Shown here piece by piece: positions 1-10,402 of a stretch of DNA of 64,000 bases. This stretch comes from Astrocystis sublimbata. Lineage: Eukaryota; Ascomycota; Sordariomycetes; Xylariales; Xylariaceae. The position numbers were made by a program, and so were the translations under genes. The notes under the pieces were generated by a model, which worked only from the letters and a program-made list of their open reading frames with translations, had not been told where the DNA came from and searched no databases. Where the stretch lies: NCBI GenBank assembly GCA_022453515.1, contig JAJNNY010000002.1, forward strand, positions 992,001-1,056,000. The letters run 5' to 3'. Positions within the stretch are counted from its first letter, which is position 1; every line of letters starts with the position of its first letter.

Positions 1-1390
1 GCACCGACGCTATAGCTGGGAGGAATGACGACGTCGCCCGTTACTCGCCACCTCACCCAACCCAACTCAAACTTAGTCTCTTTCTTGGCACGAGACTCAC
101 ACTATACGAGACTCGAATCCGCTCTATACGTTACTACTCTATCTAATCCCACCGACTAGACGCATCGATTTTCCCTTATTTGTTTTTCATACGACATTTT
201 TATTCACGCATTATACTTTTTGGATGTCTACTCCATTTCTTCCGGCCAGCGATGGAGTTTGGGGTTGTTCGGTTATCTCATTTGATTTTACTCCTTGTCT
301 TGCATTGGCTACTTCAGCTCTGCCTGGATCTGAACTGGAAAAGTCGAACGAGAAGTTTTTGTTAGAAAGCATTTTGCGGGAGCAACACCCCACACAGAGC
401 GGGGCTCTTACCCGAATCACGAAATCTGACGGGATTAAGAGGTGGAAATTCGGCAGAGGAAAGTTCAATTGGAGGAACAGCATCCCGAAGATACCAGATA
501 AGCAAATGGCTGTCTGGGATATACCGGTGCTAGGAAAGGGAATTGGGTCAAGGATCGCTTGAATTTGTGTCCTCTTACATAGTAGTTCACCAAGCCTCAG
601 GGAAGAGACCAAGAGGACTTTGGTCGTGGCTAGTTTGATTACCTATCTGTAGCTAGATCTGAAAAAACATGAAGCTCTATATAGCAATTTAAAAAAAAGA
701 AAAAGAAATAGCAATTATCATCAAGCATGTTCGCTTATATAATAATAACACTCAACGGCGGAAGCAGCGTATATCTGATTATATGTACTCGCTGTCGCAC
801 TCACTTATATATACATGCCAATACTGGTTGAATCAACGGTTCAACAATGACCGCTTGTGATACCACTTCCGCAACTGCAGTTTCTGCGCTATCAGAATAT
901 CAGGAGGCCACTTGTGATATCGCTCATAGCTCCATAGTATCTAAAATCCAATCCAATAGACAACTAACTAACTAATTGATCCATTGTTTTTCGCATGTAT
1001 ATTCTCCATACAGACTCGAACTGCTTCGTTAGCTGGTAACCTTGACGTATATGAAGCTCCGCCGAACTTGTCAGCGTACAGTGCAACCAGGATTGGAAAA
1101 AGACCGAAGAGCTATTACGTACGAATTGCATTGCCGACTTGAAGTTGATCAACAGCTATATATCAAATCATCTATTTATTATAACTAACTCACTCACGAT
1201 CCTGCCGCTCCTCTCTTTAACTCCCTCTTTATTAGCCGAACAAACCATAAGATATAAGTAGCTATAAATAAATAGATGGATTTTGTTTATATATATATAT
1301 ATATAAACACATATATGTATGTATGGCCACACGAGAACTTACTTACTATATAGAAGCAAACTAGGTGTTTAAATAAAAACTATAAAAATT
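1..1390. other. AT-rich intergenic region, no supported gene
   Basis: This stretch is AT-rich, with an (AT)n run near 1290-1305, and shows no recognisable domain. Two overlapping reading frames exist on opposite strands: 224-562 (+, 112 codons) and 211-612 (-, 133 codons). Neither encodes a family I recognise, and they mirror each other, so at most one can be real. The plus-strand frame follows a pyrimidine-rich stretch and is the better candidate, but it is weak. Confidence 0.4.
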
Positions 1391-1480
1391 GGGTCTGGCC
1401 GGGGATTGAACCCGGGACCTCGCGCATTTGAAGCAAAGGGTGTACCCTAAGCGCGAATCATACCACTAGACCACCAGACC
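1391..1480 (-). tRNA. tRNA-Pro (AGG), with an intron
   Basis: On the minus strand this folds as a proline tRNA. The 7-bp acceptor stem is GGTCTGG/CCAGACC and the T arm is CCGGG-TTCAATC-CCCGG. The anticodon stem CGCGC/GCGCG encloses loop bases TTAGGG before an intron. The anticodon AGG lies at 1448-1446, and A34 would be read as inosine. An 18-nt intron (1427-1444) interrupts the loop one base 3' of the anticodon, the canonical position for nuclear tRNA introns. Removing it leaves 72 nt. It lies about 100 bp from the left end of the transposon. Confidence 0.93.
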
Positions 1481-1581
1481 CTATCATATTGACATCGTGA
1501 TCGTACAATACCCTGAATAATTACTTACTATTATAAAGCATAAAAGGTTTACCAGCTCAATTATCAATGATATACCTGGTA

Positions 1582-1631
1582 ACGTATCACACAAGTGAGT
1601 CGGTCACCCAATTGACTCGGTCACTTTTTCC
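1582..1631 (+). repeat. Left terminal inverted repeat (50 bp)
   Basis: It is an exact reverse complement of 3397-3446. Inside it two near-identical 11-mers, GAGTCGGTCAC and GACTCGGTCAC, lie in direct orientation 17 bp apart start to start, separated by CCAATT. They are likely transposase-binding sites (inference). Confidence 0.95.
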
Positions 1632-1680
1632 AACCTTCCTATACCTTGATATTTAATCGCGTTTTTTTCAACAACCAAAC

Positions 1681-3339
1681 ATGCAATCTATTCCCCAAAA
1701 AGCTCGTATTAATCTCGCGATTACTGCGATTGAAAAAAACCCGCGCTTTTCTATTCGAAAGGCTGCTAAGCACTACCAAGTTCCCTTTTCGACACTTCGC
1801 GACCGATACTCAAGTAAAATGCGCCCACGAACAGAAGTCCGTCCTCCTAAGCAAAAACTTACGGAAATCGAAGAGCAAGTTATTTTCGATAGGATAATAG
1901 ACCTAGATTCGCGAGCGTTTCCCCCCCGGCTTCGAAATGTGGAAGAAATGGCCAATATCCTCCTACGCGAACGCGACGCGACCCCGGTCGGCAAGAACTG
2001 GGCTTCGAACTTCGTACGCCGCCGCCCCGAACTAAAGACGCGCTTTAATCGTAAAATCGATTACCAGAGGACCTTCTGCGAAGATCCTGATATATATCGC
2101 AAGTGGTTTCGGACGGTGGCGAACACAATTGCCGCGCATGGCATCCACGAGGACGATATCTACAACTTCGATGAGACGGGGTTCATAATGGGCATAATAC
2201 TATCGGGCATGGTTGTAACTAGTGCTGAACAATACGGAACGCCTCGCCAAGCACAGCAAGGCGATCGAGAATGGTCTATAGCTATTCAAGCCGTTGGTGC
2301 GAATGGTTTTGTTGTGCCTGCTTATATTATCTTGGCGGGGAAAACCCACCTGGCATCGTGGACTCGCGATAACCCTCTACCTCCCGATTGGCGAATTGCG
2401 GTTACAGATAATGGCTGGACAACTAATAAAAAGGGTTTAGAATGGGCAGAGCATTTTAATTTATATACTAAGGATCGAACAAAGGGTGTAAAACGCCTCC
2501 TTATCCTAGATGGTCACGAAAGCCACCATTCGATGGAATTCGACGAATATCTCAAGTCTATCGGCGTAATTCCACTCTGTATGCCTGCCCATTCGTCCCA
2601 TAAGCTCCAGCCTTTAGATATTTCCTGCTTTTCCGTTTTAAAAAAGGCGTACAGCGAGTTTATTGAGGAACTAATGCGCCGCTATCAAACCCACGTTGCG
2701 AAGGAGGATTTCTTGCGCGGCTTCTACGTCGCGTACCAGAAGGCTTTTCAGCCCGAAATTATACAGCCAGGTTTTAGAGCCGCTGGACTTGTCCCTTTCG
2801 ATCCTGAAAGTGTAATTTCGGCGTTGGATATTAGTCACGTTGCCAGAACGCCGTCGCTAGAGCCCGAATTGCCTACTACCCCTTGGGTTTCCAAGACGCC
2901 TACCACCATCAAAGAAGCTGCTTCCCAGTCTGTTTATATTAAAAACAGAATCTCGAGACATCTAAATAGCTCCCCAACATCAATTATCGAAGCCTGTACT
3001 CAATTATCGAAGGCTACGTATAAGTTAATGCACAAGCTAGCTATTTTAGAGAAGGATATAGCTAAGCTTCAAAAGACCAACCACATACTTTCTAAACGCC
3101 GGAGAACTAAAAACAAACGTTTGCAGCATGGAGGATCACTTACTATAGCCGAAAGCAATGATCTCCGGGCCGAGAAAGAAGGTGATGGTAAGGTAGTCGA
3201 AGAAGAAGGCGAAGGTAGTCGTCCTGCGAAGAGGGCTCGGGGCGGTCCCCGGCGTTGTGGCATATGCGGCAACACCGGGCATAATGCACGCACATGTGAA
3301 ATAGATGTAGATAGTAATACCGAAGCGGATTCCGATTGA
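1681..3339 (+). CDS. pogo/Fot1-like transposase with C-terminal zinc knuckle
   Basis: The intronless 552-aa protein would cut and paste the surrounding element in the nucleus. The N terminus (about 1-50) looks like a Psq-type helix-turn-helix (the IRKAAKHYQVPFSTL region), followed by a CENP-B/Tc5-like DNA-binding domain (about 60-130). The DDE_1 catalytic domain has D164 in NFDETGF, D277 in LILDGHESH and D313 in KLQPLDISCF, giving DD35D spacing. A basic linker leads to a CCHC zinc knuckle (C526, C529, H534, C539). The start lies 49 bp inside the left repeat and the stop 57 bp before the right repeat. All three catalytic acids are present and there is no internal stop, so the enzyme may be active. 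Codon use is more AT-rich than in the neighbouring genes. Confidence 0.95.
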   Translation: MQSIPQKARINLAITAIEKNPRFSIRKAAKHYQVPFSTLRDRYSSKMRPRTEVRPPKQKLTEIEEQVIFDRIIDLDSRAFPPRLRNVEEMANILLRERDATPVGKNWASNFVRRRPELKTRFNRKIDYQRTFCEDPDIYRKWFRTVANTIAAHGIHEDDIYNFDETGFIMGIILSGMVVTSAEQYGTPRQAQQGDREWSIAIQAVGANGFVVPAYIILAGKTHLASWTRDNPLPPDWRIAVTDNGWTTNKKGLEWAEHFNLYTKDRTKGVKRLLILDGHESHHSMEFDEYLKSIGVIPLCMPAHSSHKLQPLDISCFSVLKKAYSEFIEELMRRYQTHVAKEDFLRGFYVAYQKAFQPEIIQPGFRAAGLVPFDPESVISALDISHVARTPSLEPELPTTPWVSKTPTTIKEAASQSVYIKNRISRHLNSSPTSIIEACTQLSKATYKLMHKLAILEKDIAKLQKTNHILSKRRRTKNKRLQHGGSLTIAESNDLRAEKEGDGKVVEEEGEGSRPAKRARGGPRRCGICGNTGHNARTCEIDVDSNTEADSD

Positions 3340-3396
3340 TTTCAATTGATTTTAATCTGTTATGGTTGATTTATTTCAATTGTACGTGATCATGTC

Positions 3397-3446
3397 GGAA
3401 AAAGTGACCGAGTCAATTGGGTGACCGACTCACTTGTGTGATACGT
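3397..3446 (-). repeat. Right terminal inverted repeat (50 bp)
   Basis: It is the exact reverse complement of the left repeat. The outer end reads GTGTGATACGT and is followed by the TA target duplication at 3447-3448. Confidence 0.95.
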
Positions 3447-3634
3447 TATACAATAAATAATATATTATAAAATAATATTAAAACATATATTTATAAAGTT
3501 TCAAACAATTTATTAAGTAGTATGCAAGTAGGAAGTATATAGAAATAAAATACAAGGCTTGTCAGCCAGAATGGAAGTAACATTTGACGTAGAAGAGAAA
3601 TCAATATCAACAGCTCTCATTGCTCGTTCAACAA

Positions 3635-6600
3635 TTACCACGCTCTCCCTTTCCCCTTTCCCTGTCCCCATGCGTTTCCACTTGCACTTCCATCAAGCGG
3701 AGGAAACTCCTCTTCGCTGTTCTCCAAACGCACCAACTCCTTCCTGCTCTCCTCCTCAGCAAGACTGAGCTGTAGTGCCAGCTCCAGATCGTTGTCAGCC
3801 ACTTCCGAAGGGGCGTTCATCACCGTCCTCGACGCCGGGTTGGCCTGAGCCTGCTTGAGCATTGGCGTGCGACTCGAAGAAGGAGATATAGAAAGCGAGC
3901 TTGACGATGATCGCTTGCCCTTCTTCTCTTTGAAAGTGATAGGGCCGTCGAACTCGCTTGAACTTTGCCCCACTGGCGAGCAACCGAGATCATTGACGCC
4001 CTCCATGAGAGATAAGCGGATGGCGGTCTGTATCTGAAGTTCATATTCATTCTCATTTATAGTTTCGACCGCGGTGCTAGTGCTTCCAGTGGGCGGGCTC
4101 AAGCCGGCGACGCTGGGCTCGGGCGTAATGGTGTCCATGCTTCCAGTCGTCGAAGTAGTGTCAAAGTCTGCAGCTGATCCGGTGTCGCTGGCACTCATTC
4201 TCCGCTGCTCATCTTGCAAGAATGACTCCTGAGATACCATCTCGGCGTACTGAAGCGCTTCCTCTTCAGTCAGATTGTGAATGCCAACTCCGAAGCGGGC
4301 CCTCAGTCGAGCCTGTTCCCGCGCCTTGTGTCGCTGCTCGTCGCGAAGTTCTTCGGCTTCGGCAGCGATGTAGCCTTTAACGCCTCCACCATGACTTCGT
4401 CCGGACAGACGACCATGCACATCAGAATGTCGTAGTTTCCGTTTACGACCGGTAGATTGCTGCGAGGAGCTATAAGCCCAATATCGCACGAAGGTACCGA
4501 AAGCCACTATTCCATGTAGGACAGTTGGATCAGGATCGAGATATATGGCACCGACAGCGGAAAAGCTCGCTTCCGCAAGGGCTGGACGCAGAGCCAAAAG
4601 ATGGCGAGGCATGCGACCATGAGACCGTGAATTCAATGTGCGAACAGGGTCAACGGTAGAAGCCAATGGGTCCCAAGCCTGGACAAGGCCATCACTTCCA
4701 CCATGGACCAAATAGAGAGCGGATAGAGCTAAGCAGGAGACCTCAGGTGATTCGGTCTGGATGATACGGACTGGCAAGATACCATCACCCGTATGTGCCG
4801 CTCGAGTGTTCCAGAGAACCACCTTTCCAGTATTTGTACCCAATCCTATTAGCCTCGCCCTTCTTCCGGGAATCTCGGATGGAACCTGTCCAGATGGAGT
4901 GCTTGGACCACTGACTGATGGACTAGAACCATCCTTCAATGGGTCCTCGAATGTTGTCACTAGGGCCATGAGGGACATATCAACGGCACACGCGGTAATA
5001 GTGACATTGCCAACATCCTTCGACAAGAATTTGGTCTCTACCCAGTCATTCACTGCGTTTGGGACTTTGGTTGCTGGCGAAGAAGCTTGTTTCCCTGACG
5101 AAGACAGGACCCGTTTCAACAATGGCGAGCTTGAAGAATTGGGTGACGTAGACGGGGCAGTATTGCCGCCGAATATAGATTGGCGTGGGACTTGTTCTAG
5201 CGATGAATCCGAAGCCTGAGCAGCTGTTGCAGTTGCCTGAGGTCGTTTTATGACGGCCCGAGTGAAGCGTCTCAACGCCCAAGTCGCGTCGTCATCCATT
5301 GCGCAATCAACTATGAAGACACTTTCTCCGGCACCGTCTTCGTCATCGCCAGCAAAGTCAACTTCTAATTTTCGGCGCATATCCCAACCATAGCAGACCT
5401 TTCGAAAATGCGCTGGCGTATAGCGAAGGAATTTCTCAACCTCTCGCGCTTCGGAAATCATCTGTTCCCTACTCAGGCCCATAGCGTTGGAAGGAGATCT
5501 GGGAGAATAGCTGCCTCGCACAGCGTTCCTTCCCGTCTCATCAGGCCGCGCTTGTCGACGAGTGGCTTCTACAAGATTCCAATAAGTTGAGCGACCAGCA
5601 TGCCAGGCGAGCTTGGTGCTTTCGTCTGCTTTGGTCTTGCTGGGAGGTGGGCTTGCGGGCTGGGTCAAGTAGTAAACTTCACCCAAGGCGTTGAGAGCCG
5701 CTGCCCATACACGGTTCAGAGCCTTCCTCTTCTGACTGTAGCTATCATCGACCTTAAGCGCAATGATTGGCACACCTGGACTCAGAACCCAGCGAGCAGT
5801 CATTTCGCCAGGAGCATATCTAGGGCCAGAAGCGTCGTATCCAAGAGCATAGGTGGTCACGACCCCCAACGACGATCCAGCCATCATGCCGACCATGGAC
5901 TGAGTAACGGTGGGCACAGCAGAAGACTTGGCAACCCACACGGAGCAAATGCCTTCGGATAGTTGAGGAATTTTGGGAATATCGGGATATGCCTCAACCA
6001 GATCAATCTCGCGGCCGAGATATTTCCCTCTGTATTCTCCATTTGCCCTAAAGTAGACAAGACCGCCAGGGAAACCTTCGCCAGCGACAAGGCCATACGG
6101 CTGGCTTACGTCCATAACGTTAGGCCCAGCGGCAGGGCCCTCTCCCGTGCCGAAAGGTATGAGCATTGGCGCAACCTCGTCCAACTGGGCGAAAGAAAAA
6201 CCCTCGTTGATACCCCATTTCTCAACCTTGCCGACGGTGGGGTCGCTTGCACTTCCGACGCCTAGGTCGGCGGCACCATGGACAACGCGTGGGTTTTTCT
6301 TGCCACTGGGCTTGAAAGTGGCGTGAAGACTGGTGATGACGGAAGCGACTTTTGTGTTATAGGTCAAGACGGCGGTGGCCTTCTTGCCAGACTGGCTGGA
6401 GCGTAGGGACGAACCGACGCCTCCGGGCTTTCCTCTAGCAAGACTGCGGAGCAATCGGGTCCTCAGGAGATACTCAGTGCGCCAAGAGGCATGCGGAGTC
6501 AAACGGGTGAAGAGCCGCACTTCGGAGCGAACGGTATCGGCATCGTCGTCACCCCAGGCCACCCCATGCGGTTTGTTAGCATTAATCAAAGCATCCTGGG

Positions 6601-7288
6601 CAGGAAAGAAGCGTTGAAAGGCCATGCGCCACGCATGGGGTGTTGTGATCAACGAGTAAAATCGCTTAGACACCAAGGCTACAGAGGCGTGCGAGTCGGG
6701 ATGCAGGTGCGACAGAATGTGTGTTAGGATCTCTGGACGCTCTGGTTAGAATGGTGGTGGCTACGAGATGATTTCAGTCAAGGAGACAATACCATTTGGG
6801 AAGTCGTCGAGGTTGACGCGAGCTGTCCCAGAGTCGGTGCGCTTGATGACTTTGAAGCCCAAGGCTTGTACGGGGACGGAAGGCGTGAGAGCGGTCTCGT
6901 ACTCGGTAATTCGATAGCCGGCATTGGGAAGACGTGGCGTGGGCGACTGGTCGTGGTGGTGGAGGCTCAGTCGGTGCAGGTGTTCTCGGAGTGACTCGGG
7001 CGAGACGCCGCGGCGCAGCGGGTGATGCGGATCGGCATCGACGTCGGCTCCGGCTCCGGCAGCAGACTGCGGCGACATACTGCGGTTGCGCTGCGGGAGA
7101 GGGAGAGGGCGACGGGCTGAGCCGCTCCCATGATGGTGCTGGTGGCCATGTTGATCGGAGTGGCGAGGTGAAGCAGAGGCGGTTTGTTCTTGAGTCTGTT
7201 GGAGGGCGCCGGTGAACTCTAGTTGCATAAAGTAGCGTGGGAGAAACGAGGGGTAATGGTAGCGCGACTGTGCGATGGATGCGAGCAC
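3635..7288 (-). CDS. Ufo1-like F-box/WD40/UIM protein (SCF ubiquitin-ligase adaptor)
   Basis: Exons 7288-6793 and 6741-3635 are separated by a 51-nt intron (6742-6792) and give 1200 aa. Splicing restores an F-box (about 160-205): FPNERPEILTHILSHL followed by VALVSKRFY. WD40-like repeats (GKVVLWNT, GLVQAWDP) lie near residues 790-900. Two ubiquitin-interacting motifs sit at about 1060 (IQTAIRLSLMEG) and 1149 (LELALQLSLAEE). F-box plus WD40 plus C-terminal UIMs is the domain order of yeast Ufo1, the SCF adaptor that sends Ho and other substrates to the proteasome. This protein is much longer than yeast Ufo1, with long low-complexity linkers, including a His-rich N terminus. An alternative start is the in-frame ATG at 7228. 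Orthology to Ufo1 is inferred from architecture. Confidence 0.85.
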
Positions 7289-7590
7289 AGTCTGGTCAAT
7301 GGGCAGAGTATCGTAGGATGCGTGATTGATAGACGAGCAGTCTGGCTTGGTGGTTGCCGTGTGGGTTGCGTGGTGGTTGGGGGATGATTGGTGAGGGCTT
7401 CATTCGTGTAAGGGGGAAGAAGAGGGTGAGTGATGTTTTCCGCTTGGATTGGAGATTGGAGATTGACCATGGGAAATTGCCCGCGATGTTCCACGGGGGC
7501 CACGGTAGGTATCACCTGCCTGGCATGCACCTGGCCCATATAGGCTAGGTACATACCCCACTATAAATAGGTCCTATAGTCACCACAGTG
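7289..7590. other. Upstream region of the F-box gene
   Basis: About 300 bp lie between the F-box gene start and the 3' end of the broken MFS gene. They hold the presumed promoter of the F-box gene and a TAGGTACATA-like copy of the intergenic motif near 7545-7556. I see nothing else. Confidence 0.4.
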
Positions 7591-8975
7591 TCACAGTCTA
7601 CAGTAACTGCTGGAAGTCCAGCAAATGACTATTGCTATTGCACAAGGAAGGGAAGTTGCCTTTTTGCTAGCTGTAGCAACAAACAGGTTTACGGACGGCC
7701 CTATGGGAGAGGCTACCGAGAACAATACAAGTCGAACCCCAGCCTGAAGAGGACTAAGTCCAGGGGCAGTTTGATAGCGAATTGGTATCAGAACAACACA
7801 GGTCACGCTGACGGCACCGGTCAAGAACGTGTTTCTGCAAGAAACTTGTTAGCAGAACAACGTTGAAGACCAGGGGATAACTGAAAGATGTTTTCACTGA
7901 CATGAATAGACCCATAACGACTCTATTCTGACAGAAACGCCAGGGGAGGACCGGCTGTCTTGAATGCCCCGGCTGGCTGATATACCATTGGGAGATGAGG
8001 AATAGAATCCAAGATAACCCTGAAGCGGCAAGGGGCCCCAATACTCGATGGCTTCTCTAATTCAGAAGCGACGCGGCTTCCTCAAGACCCGTGATGAGCA
8101 GCGCCAAAGATGCAGGCGTTAGAAAAACTTACAACATAATCGAAGTTTCTGAGCCCTTTGTTCGCTGTTGGGTTGCTGCGTAAATGATAGGGAAAGCCAT
8201 TTGGAACCTTGATGGCTAACAAAGCACCTGTAAGGACTCCAGCTGGCACACTTCGAGAGAGTGAGCAGTTCTCCGCCAGAAACACGTTATTTTCAGAGTT
8301 AGGCAACTTACTTCAACAGAGTTACCCATCTCCATGATCCACTGTTCGTGATGAGCCCACCAAAAATGGGCTCAGGTGCAAAAGCTAAGGCGAATAGAGC
8401 CATCACAATAGTTGTGTATAGGGGATATTTGACTGGAGGAACCAGCTCATAGATCATTACGGTAGTGCTCCTCCACATACTCCTGAGAAAGCAGAAAATA
8501 TAACGAATGCTGTAATGCATGATGGCTTTCGTCCGTATATGTCACTGAGTCTTGCCCAGGTTACCAGACAACCTAGAGTTCATCAGAATCAACCAAATCA
8601 ACATCTGACACTAACAGACCAGACATAGCATACTTACCTGTGTAAGTGAGGAGATACGCTGTGACGATCCAGCTACTTTGAGAAAAGTTGTGAAACTCAT
8701 TGCTGATAGACCCCAAAGCCGTGCTTGCAATTGTGACTTCCAAGCTTACGAGAAATAACCCGAGGGAGAGCCTGAGTTTCCCACGTTAGCAGGACCCTTG
8801 AATAGCTCATATGATTGTAGACCTACCCAACAGTGATAAGATATAAGGTTGTTCCAGTAACGTAGTTGGGACCTTCTCTAGTTGGTATCTCTTGGCCCTT
8901 TTCGAGAGCATCGCTGGGTGTTGCTGGCGCCTCCTTATTGGAAGAAGGTTTCTCTAAAGATGTTTGTGAAGCCAT
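7591..8975 (-). pseudogene. DHA14-type multidrug MFS transporter, degenerate and truncated
   Basis: The ATG at 8975 opens a typical cytosolic N terminus (MASQTSLEKPSS) leading to TM1 (LGLFLVSLEVTIASTALGSI), SDIYGRKPS (loop 2-3 signature) and FIFSAFSG-like sequence. Further pieces match this family: YELVPPVKYPLYTTI, GGLITNSGSWRW, VPAGVLTG, LLITGLEEA and PVLPWRF. The gene is broken in four ways. About 25 residues around TM4 are missing near 8480. A frameshift lies near 8117-8135. An in-frame TAG at 8057-8059 replaces an expected Trp codon. The frame ends at 7591 after about TM10, with TM11-14 absent. Several introns (for example a 65-nt one before NTFLTGAVSV) still look spliceable. It faces the SDR gene across a shared upstream region. 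Substrate unknown. Confidence 0.85.
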
Positions 8976-9414
8976 TCTTGCAGTTGCTGTAGAACCTTTG
9001 CCCCCTGCTCGACACGTTTGCTGGAAACCTTTTCGCTATATAAACACACGCATGTCACCTTGCCGCGCTGGCCGCGGACCGCGCCCGCACAGACCTAATT
9101 ACTTGGTACCTAGGTAATTCATCACATTCCAAGATTGTACTCACGATCATACGGTATAAGCCACTAATGCTCAAATAGGAAGTCTCGATATCACTGCAAC
9201 TCAACCAACATTTTGTAGGCAGCTTTGTTTGTGGCCTGAGACCTGCCTCTGTCGAGCCAATAATAGTACTATGTACCTACTTGAGGGTACCTCACCCCTT
9301 ATTCACACACAAAGACCGCCAACATTACTTATAACAACGCAGCTTGCTTAAAGCAATCCATCAGCATACTCAGACTATAGTCATCTTGCGAAAAACTCAC
9401 TTTCTTTCACAACA
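8976..9414. promoter_or_regulatory. Shared divergent upstream region (MFS remnant / SDR)
   Basis: These 439 bp separate two divergent start codons, so both promoters must lie here. It contains the 14-mer GGTACCTAGGTAAT (9105-9118), repeated exactly at 35459-35472, and two further GTACCT copies near 9270-9290. No specific factor site can be named. Confidence 0.45.
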
Positions 9415-10402
9415 ATGGATGTTACTGGCGCCGCGTTTGTTACAGGTGGAGGTAAGTGTATTGTCTTTCCAAAATCTGACCTTACTCATACGAGAAATAG
9501 GTAGTGGAATCGGGAAAGCTTGCTGCTTTGAATTTGCCAAACAGGGTGCACGTGGCCTGGTAGTTGCAGACCTCAACCTCCAGACAGCGAAGTCGACTGC
9601 GACAGATGTAGTTGCCATCGCAACGAATCCTGAATTCAAGGTCGAGGCGATTGAGCTCGACGTATCAGACGAAGAGTCTGTGAAGAAAGCCATTGAACAC
9701 ACGCTTCGTTCATTCGGTCGCATTGATTATTCGGTGCACTGCGCGGGTGTAAGCATCACCCAGTGGCATAAGATTGGAGAGTTTTGCTAACTATACACAG
9801 GTTCCGGGAGGCACATTTGACCCCGTTGCTGAAGCTAATTTCACTGACTTCAAGCGCTTGCTTGACGTAAATGTCAATGGAATTTTCCTTGTCACGAGTC
9901 TTGTCTCCAAAGCGATGAAAAACCAGGAGGCTAAGCCCGTTGATCGCGAAATACCCGCGCACGGCAATACCCGTGGAGCGGTTGTTAACCTATCCTCTGT
10001 GTCTTCTTACATCTCAGTCCCAAACATGGTCCAGTACACTACTTCGAAGCATGCTGTGTTGGGCATTACGAAGACTGCTGGTAAGTATTCAGCTGATAAT
10101 AAAATTTCCAGGCACGACTAGCTGCGAGACACTAATCTCAGGCAGCCATCGACAATGTCGCTCACGATATTCGTGTGAACTGCGTTTGTCCTTCGTGGAC
10201 AGACACTCCTATGGTGCAGACGGCGATGGAAGTGGTTCCCGGTCTAGAAGAGTCGTTCTTGGAAGGGGTGCCTATGGGTCGCTTAGCTCGGCCAGAAGAG
10301 GTCGCCAACGTTGCCATCTTCCTCTGTAGCCCCAAGTCCAGTTTCATGACAGGAACTTCATTAATTGTAGATGGAGGGATGAGTCTGGCTTGCAAGACTT
10401 AG
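9415..10402 (+). CDS. Short-chain dehydrogenase/reductase (classical SDR)
   Basis: Exons 9415-9451, 9501-9748, 9801-10080 and 10146-10402 encode 273 aa. It is a cytosolic NAD(P)-dependent oxidoreductase with a Rossmann fold. The cofactor loop is TGGGSGIG (about 11-18), the NAG-type motif reads CAG, the catalytic Ser lies in NLSSVSS, and the catalytic pair is Y-x3-K in YTTSK. The C terminus has the family's PSWTDTP and GTSLIVDGG motifs. Length is normal. Introns are 49, 52 and 65 nt; the last acceptor is the second of two AGs (10144-10145), chosen because only it keeps the frame into AAIDNVAHDIRVN. The acidic residue at the end of strand beta2 (VVADLN) favours NAD over NADP. The substrate cannot be told. 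The neighbouring broken transporter suggests a former small metabolic pair. Confidence 0.93.

Larger units (their letters stand above)
1582..3446 (+). mobile_element. Intact pogo/Fot1-type (Tc1/mariner superfamily) DNA transposon
   Basis: The 1865-bp element carries one complete transposase gene between 50-bp inverted repeats that match perfectly (1582-1631 and 3397-3446). Both ends are flanked by TA (1580-1581 and 3447-3448), the target duplication of this superfamily. The left end begins ACGTATCACACAAG. Perfect repeats plus an open reading frame without stops show recent insertion or selection, and there is no sign of repeat-induced mutation. By the transposase type this is a fungal pogo/Fot1-like element; I do not assign a named family. 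Confidence 0.95.

Noticed and set aside
224..562. 112-codon frame as a confident gene
   Set aside because: It is mirrored by a longer frame on the other strand and has no recognisable family; mentioned only within the region entry.
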